Assembly: GCA_022009835.1 (NCBI GenBank) | Contig: CP091726.1 | Location: forward strand, 868,001-932,000 | Source: Bacilli bacterium | Lineage (GTDB): Bacteria; Bacillota_I; Bacilli_A; RF39; UBA660 | Length of the DNA: 64,000 bases | Direction: 5' to 3' | Shown: positions 59,939-64,000 of the stretch, one piece after another | Layout: each line of letters starts with the position of its first letter | How positions within the stretch are numbered: position 1 is the stretch's first letter | Notes under the pieces: generated by a model | Database searches by the model: none | What the model saw: only the letters and a program-made list of their open reading frames with translations | Told to the model about the DNA's origin: nothing | Position numbers and translations under genes: made by a program

Positions 59939-61106
59939 TTATTGAGTTATAGGAAATTGTATCTTTCCCATATGTTTATAATTTTTAATTTTAGCGTGTT
60001 TTAAATCTATAGAATTATCAAAGTCGTAGAAGTCATTAATACTAGGATCAAGCCATAATTCTGGTTTTACTGGATTTAAAATAATATCTATTATTCTTAA
60101 ATCGGCATCACATCTTAAGTATTCATCACTTTTTCTCATCCAAAGTAAGCATCTTCTTTTTCTAAATCTCTTTTTATACTTTCTAATTTACTTGGAGATA
60201 ATCTAATAAAACTTTTTATATACACTGCCTCTTCTTAATTGTTCTTTTATTCCTTTTAACTGATTAACATAGATATGCGGTTCGTTAATAGAATAAGATA
60301 TTACTCCTGGTTTTAAGTTAGTAACTTGTGCTATCATTGATAAAAAGGTAGCATATTGTGTTACATTAAATGGTAGTCCTAATGGTACATCACAACTCCT
60401 TTGATGAACCTGTAAATTTAAAGTATCTTTATAAACATTCCATTCTGTTGACCATACACAAGATGGTAAAACTGCTGTTCTTAAAAATTCGTTTTGCCAT
60501 AAACTGTATACCATTCTACGATCGGTAGGTCTATTTTTTATAGTCCAAATAAGATCATCAGTATGGCCATATCTATCTACTATAAAACCATAGGCTGTTC
60601 CTATTGTATAGGCGTATTCCTTACCATACCATTTTGCCTCTTTAATGTTCTTGCCTTCAATTAAGCTTTTCGCTGTCATCTCTTTACCATTTTCATCTAA
60701 TTTAGGTAATAAAGGATTTTGTTTAGCAAGTGGATCTTTTAGTGAAGCACTATAAGGATCAAGTACTGTTACCTCTTTATTTGGATCATAATCTGTAGTA
60801 ACCGGTTCATATATACGGTAAATACCATCAGCGTCTACCATCCATTCATCCCAGATATGAACATTTCTTTCTTGAAGCTTGCGAACATCATTCGAAGCCA
60901 TCTGCCATATCCATAACATTTCTGTTATTGCCTGTCTCGAAAATAGTTGTTTAGTCATAAGTATAGGAAACTCTTTTGTTAAATCAAACTGAAAAGCATA
61001 CTTATCTATTTTTATCGTATTTACTCCTGTTCTATTTTCTACTTCTTGTCCTTTTTCTAATATTGTCTCTAATAATTTTTAAATATTCTTTATCAAATTC
61101 TGTCAT
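59939..61106 (-). CDS. thyA: Thymidylate synthase (ThyA), long form
   Basis: About 389 residues, longer than the 264-316 usual. 'TKQLFSRQAITEMLWIWQMA', 'VRKLQERNVHIWDEWMVDAD' (the large insert follows, to ~60,650: 'VTTDYDPNKEVTVLDPYSAS'), 'AKWYGKEYAYTIGTAYGFIV', 'SVWSTEWNVYKDTLNLQVHQ' preceded by LPSC, and 'RSCDVPLGLPFNVTQYATF' with catalytic Cys, ending 'SINDFYDFDNSIDLKHAKIK' and 'HMGKIQFPITQ'. Converts dUMP to dTMP with methylene-THF. Start 61,106 behind GGGAGG; frame changes near 61,080, 60,960, 60,210 and 60,140. First gene of the thyA-folA-tmk operon. Confidence 0.94.
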
Positions 61107-61187
61107 TGTATCCTCCCTAGCTTTTTTTGCTTAATTTAATAATATCATACTAAAATTATTAAAGCAAGTTAATTAACTATTAGTTTA

Positions 61188-61227
61188 CAAAAAAAGATTA
61201 TCTATGTTTTTAATCTAGATAATCTCA
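61188..61227 (-). terminator. Terminator of the fic-metallopeptidase unit
   Basis: AGATTATCTA / TAGATAATCT, perfect 10 bp, with a run of T on the minus strand; overlaps the fic stop codon. Confidence 0.88.
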
Positions 61228-62103
61228 TATTATTTTTATGCTCACTTTTTTTATATTGGTAGTACCAATATAATCAAGCATATTCATTGATTTATATAAT
61301 TGTTCATCAACCATATCTAATATAAAGTTAAACCAAGCATTAATTTCTTCATTACAATCATTCTTTATATCAAAATAAATGTTATCAATTCTTTTTAACA
61401 TAAGTAATTTTTATTAATAAGAATACTCTCTGATATATTTAAAGGACTTAACTTTAATCTAGTTCCATATAATTTATTAATCATTTCTGTAAACTTAATA
61501 TTATGAAGTATTCTAGCGGTTCTTCCATTGCCATCAGCATAGGGATGTATTCTTAAAAATAGTAAATGAATTAAACTACTAGCAAGAAAAGGATTACTAT
61601 ATATTGATGATGTTCCGCCTTGTTTATATACTCTAATAAAGTCATTCATAAACTTATTAACATCAGTAGCGGATACTCCTCTCCAGAAGATAGTTTCACT
61701 ACCATCAGGATTAATTTTACTTACTCTAGCCTCATCATTACGATAACTATAGCTAGGAGCAAGTTCACCTTCAGTAATAAAATTATGTACTGTATGTATT
61801 CTTTTTATGATTTATATTTAATGTATCAAAAAATATTTGTTTATCAGATATTTTTGTCTTCATCATTTCTAATATTTTCTATTTTTTGATTAGATACAAG
61901 TTCAATATATAATAAATATATCCAATAATTTATAATATATTCTTCATCATATTTTTGATAATTCTATCATATAATTATCAAACTCTTTATTAGTATCTTC
62001 TAAATGTTCTAGAACTTTAGGTAATAATTTTTATTCTCTTAACATATTCCTCTAATGGAAAATATTCTATAAAATCATTATTCATACCATCTATAATTGG
62101 CAT
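61225..62103 (-). CDS. Fic-domain protein (AMP-transferase family, frameshifted)
   Basis: About 290 residues. N-terminal part MPIIDGMNNDFIEYFPLEEY, then Fic domain 'MNDFIRVYKQGGTSSIYSNP', 'FLASSLIHLLFLRIHPYADG' and 'NGRTARILHNIKFTEMINKL'. The active loop HPYADGNGRTAR matches HPFx(D/E)GNGRxxR. The C-terminal helix bundle ends IGTTNIKKVSIKII. Some Fic proteins carry an inhibitory (S/T)xxxE(G/N) helix; none is readable here because of frame changes. Target unknown. Start 62,103 behind GGTGATAG, just after the metallopeptidase stop. Confidence 0.85.
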
Positions 62104-62107
62104 ACTA

Positions 62108-62956
62108 TCACCTTCTTAATATCTTTTCTCTAACTCGTTCTTTTTCTCTATCTACCTTTTCATATTCTTTGTAGTCAATAGGTAGTCCATAAGTAAGTCT
62201 TTCTTGTAATGTGAATATTTTCTTTGTATTCTTTACTATTTTTTTGTTTTTATCACTATAAAATGGCAAATTCTTCCATATCAATTCATTACCTATCATA
62301 CTAAAAATATATTTCACTAGGACAAGATACTATATCACATACTTTAATATAACCTTTTAATGAACTTTTAAGTTCTAAATGGTTTAAATAGTCTAAAATA
62401 TTTACATCAATAAAAGCAACTCTTCCTATAATACTCTTTACTGTTCTAGCAGATTCAATATATGCTTCTCTTTCACAAGGATTGTATTCATAAGTTCTAT
62501 TATACAAATTAGTTACCATTCTCTTATACTCCTCAGTTTCATTTCCTTCACTAGGAGGATTTCCTAATGTTTTGCCATAAAACATTAAAGTACCTAATAT
62601 TCCACTATTTTGTGCTTTATATATTTGTCTAACATGCTGAAGTTCATGAAACATTATTAAAAGTAACTGTATATTATAATAGAAATATATTTGATTATCT
62701 TTAAGAGATAACTTTTTCTATCTCTTCTTTTTAATCCCTCTATTACCATATCCATATTAATAACTATTTGTCTTCTACTACCTGAATAAAAAGCATCTAC
62801 ATTACCATTATTCTCAATTAAAATATTTTTTAAATATTTAGTTATTCCATAATAATTATTAACAAAGATTTGATATATTATCATTAAATCTTTACTATCA
62901 AATATCTTCTTATTAACTGATCTATCATATAACATTCTTAATATTTCTTCTTTCAT
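62108..62956 (-). CDS. Zinc-metallopeptidase-like protein (HExxH)
   Basis: About 282 residues. 'MKEEILRMLYDRSVNKKIFD' start (62,956 behind GGGGGAAG), helices to 'RQIVINMDMVIEGLKRRDRK', then 'IMFHELQHVRQIYKAQNSGI' with HELQH (HExxH) and 'LGTLMFYGKTLGNPPSEGNE', 'YNPCEREAYIESARTVKSII' (E in NPCEREA, possible third ligand) and 'FTLQERLTYGLPIDYKEYEK'. NPxEREAxxxS is common in phage/ICE ImmA-like or YpjP-like peptidases. Frame changes near 62,665 and 62,310. Translation-linked to fic. Confidence 0.68.
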
Positions 62957-62999
62957 ATAACTTCCCCCATTGATGCTATGTATTATAGCACATCTAAAG

Positions 63000-63031
63000 A
63001 AAAAAAGCAAATTATTGTTTGCTTTTTAATT
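63000..63031 (-). terminator. Terminator of the CapA-like gene
   Basis: AAAAGCAAA / TTTGCTTTT stem with a 6-nt loop and a T-run on the minus strand behind the capA stop. Confidence 0.85.
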
Positions 63032-64000
63032 AGTTAATTCTTTAACATGAATATCACTATTCATATTCTTAACTATCTTAGAATATTTATCATATAATCT
63101 TTCATAATCATCTAAATATGTTTTTAATATCAGGATTAGAAAAAAAGGTATTACTTTATAATCTTTGTTATTTTTTTGAATAAGTATATATTAAATCATT
63201 ATCAAGATTACTTAATTTAATACTAATATTATTATCTTTATCAATATGTTTAGTAATCTTAACCATCGACATTAATCCAATAGTGGTATTATTATCATAA
63301 TTGGTTTCTTGTGCTGATAAAAAATTACCTAAAGAATATATAACTAAAGTATCATCAATATAAGTAACAGGCATTATAACATGAGGATGAGTACCTATAA
63401 TAATATTAACTCCTAAAGAAGCTAAATAATTAGCCATATCTACTTGATAATCAGTAGGTATATGGGTATATTCTACTCCCCAATGCATCGCTACAATTAA
63501 GATATCTACTTTATTTCTTACCCTTTCAATATCTTCTTTAACTATCTCTTTATATTCTTGATATTTAGTATCAGTACTAGGATTAGTTCCATTACAAGGC
63601 CATATATTAACTAAATAATCTTTTCCACTAGGTACCTTAATACCATTAGTACCATAAGTATAATTAAGCATTGTATAAGTAATATTATTTTTCTCTTTAA
63701 TATTTACCTTATTTCTCTCTTCTTCATTCAAATAAGAACCTGCACTTAAAACCGAAGTTTTATCATTCCAATAATTAATAGAATTTAATACTGCTTTTTC
63801 TCCCCTATCAAGTGTATGATTAGTAGCTAAACTGACTAAATTAAAGCCGGCATCAATCATAGCATCTCCTACTTCATATGGTGAATTAAAAGCTGGATAA
63901 CTAGATAAACCTATCTCTGTACCTCCTAAGATAGTTTCTTGATTATAATAAGCAAGTTCATAATCATCAACAATATCTTTAATATAAGTAAGTGCAGGTT
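63026..64000 (-). CDS. CapA-family metallophosphatase-like protein (5' end outside window)
   Basis: At least 325 residues; the start lies beyond 64,000. 'GFNLVSLATNHTLDRGEKAV' (NHxxDxG metal-binding block), 'YTMLNYTYGTNGIKV', 'DILIVAMHWGVEYTHIPTDY' (HWGxEY), 'ASLGVNIIIGTHPHVIMPVT' (GTHPH) and 'LVIYSLGNFLSAQET' (YSLGNF) are the PGA_cap/CapA signatures. The C-terminus 'YKVIPFFSNPDI', 'MNSDIHVKELTN' ends at 63,026 after a frame change near 63,170. CapA proteins act on poly-gamma-glutamate or wall phosphates; substrate unknown here. Confidence 0.9.

Noticed and set aside
1..64000. Reassignment of TGA to Trp, as in some wall-less relatives
   Set aside because: TGA acts as a stop at murG (55,127), dmt-like and phosphatase ends, and Trp is coded by TGG throughout; in-frame TGA cases coincide with homopolymer frame changes.

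Overview
The window comes from a very AT-rich Gram-positive bacterium of the Bacillota, probably an uncultured gut member of the Bacilli near the Erysipelotrichales/RF39-type lineages. The grounds are A/T-ending codons, AGGAGG-type ribosome binding sites, TGA used as stop, cell-wall genes (murG, murB, ftsQ/divIB), sortase-type and SipW/TasA-type surface proteins, and a gene set typical of reduced Bacilli genomes. No rRNA, tRNA or CRISPR array was seen. Almost every long gene is broken by one or more frame changes at A or T homopolymers, even essential genes (serS, murG, thyA, virB4). I read most of these as sequencing errors and give merged gene spans that cross them.

Left chromosomal part (1-13.1 kb, nearly all minus strand): two paired M16 peptidase-like proteins, purine nucleoside phosphorylase, an anchored surface protein, a large exported protein whose 3' end looks like the variable region of a diversity-generating retroelement (DGR) target, a membrane zinc-ribbon protein, serS, pgsA, a COG2426 membrane protein (plus strand), rbgA, then accessory genes (RhuM between 28-bp direct repeats, a DUF4406-like protein, DinD).

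Integrative conjugative element (ICE, about 13,684-49,950): a 36-kb element sits inside a collagen-like surface gene. The 3' part of that gene lies at 13,143-13,684 and its 5' part at 49,950-50,037, both on the minus strand. Joining them at a shared TTG restores the Gly-X-Y frame. The left arm carries minus-strand cargo: two transglutaminase-fold proteins, a fused P-loop kinase, DUF1963, two SUKH proteins, coiled-coil proteins, a PHP phosphoesterase with a C-terminal membrane segment, a nucleotidyltransferase, two histidine phosphatases, HIT, NUDIX and an XRE regulator. The right arm (plus strand) carries the transfer genes: a VirB2-like pilin, SSB, thioester/CnaB adhesin with its own sortase, VirB6-, PrgI- and VirB4-like proteins, M23 hydrolase, a hairpin-rich candidate oriT, relaxosome proteins and relaxase, VirD4-like coupling protein, C5 methyltransferase, several unknown genes and, next to the right end, a large serine recombinase. 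Two shared regulatory motifs run through the element: a 22-bp palindrome (two perfect copies, one near-copy) and a three-copy GC-marked promoter type.

Right chromosomal part (50-64 kb, mostly minus): lepB, rplS, a second thioester/CnaB adhesin, a GDPD phosphodiesterase (plus), ftsQ-murB-murG, a YefM/YoeB toxin-antitoxin pair, fmt, a thyA-folA-tmk operon, Fic and HExxH-metallopeptidase genes, and a CapA-like phosphoesterase running off the end.
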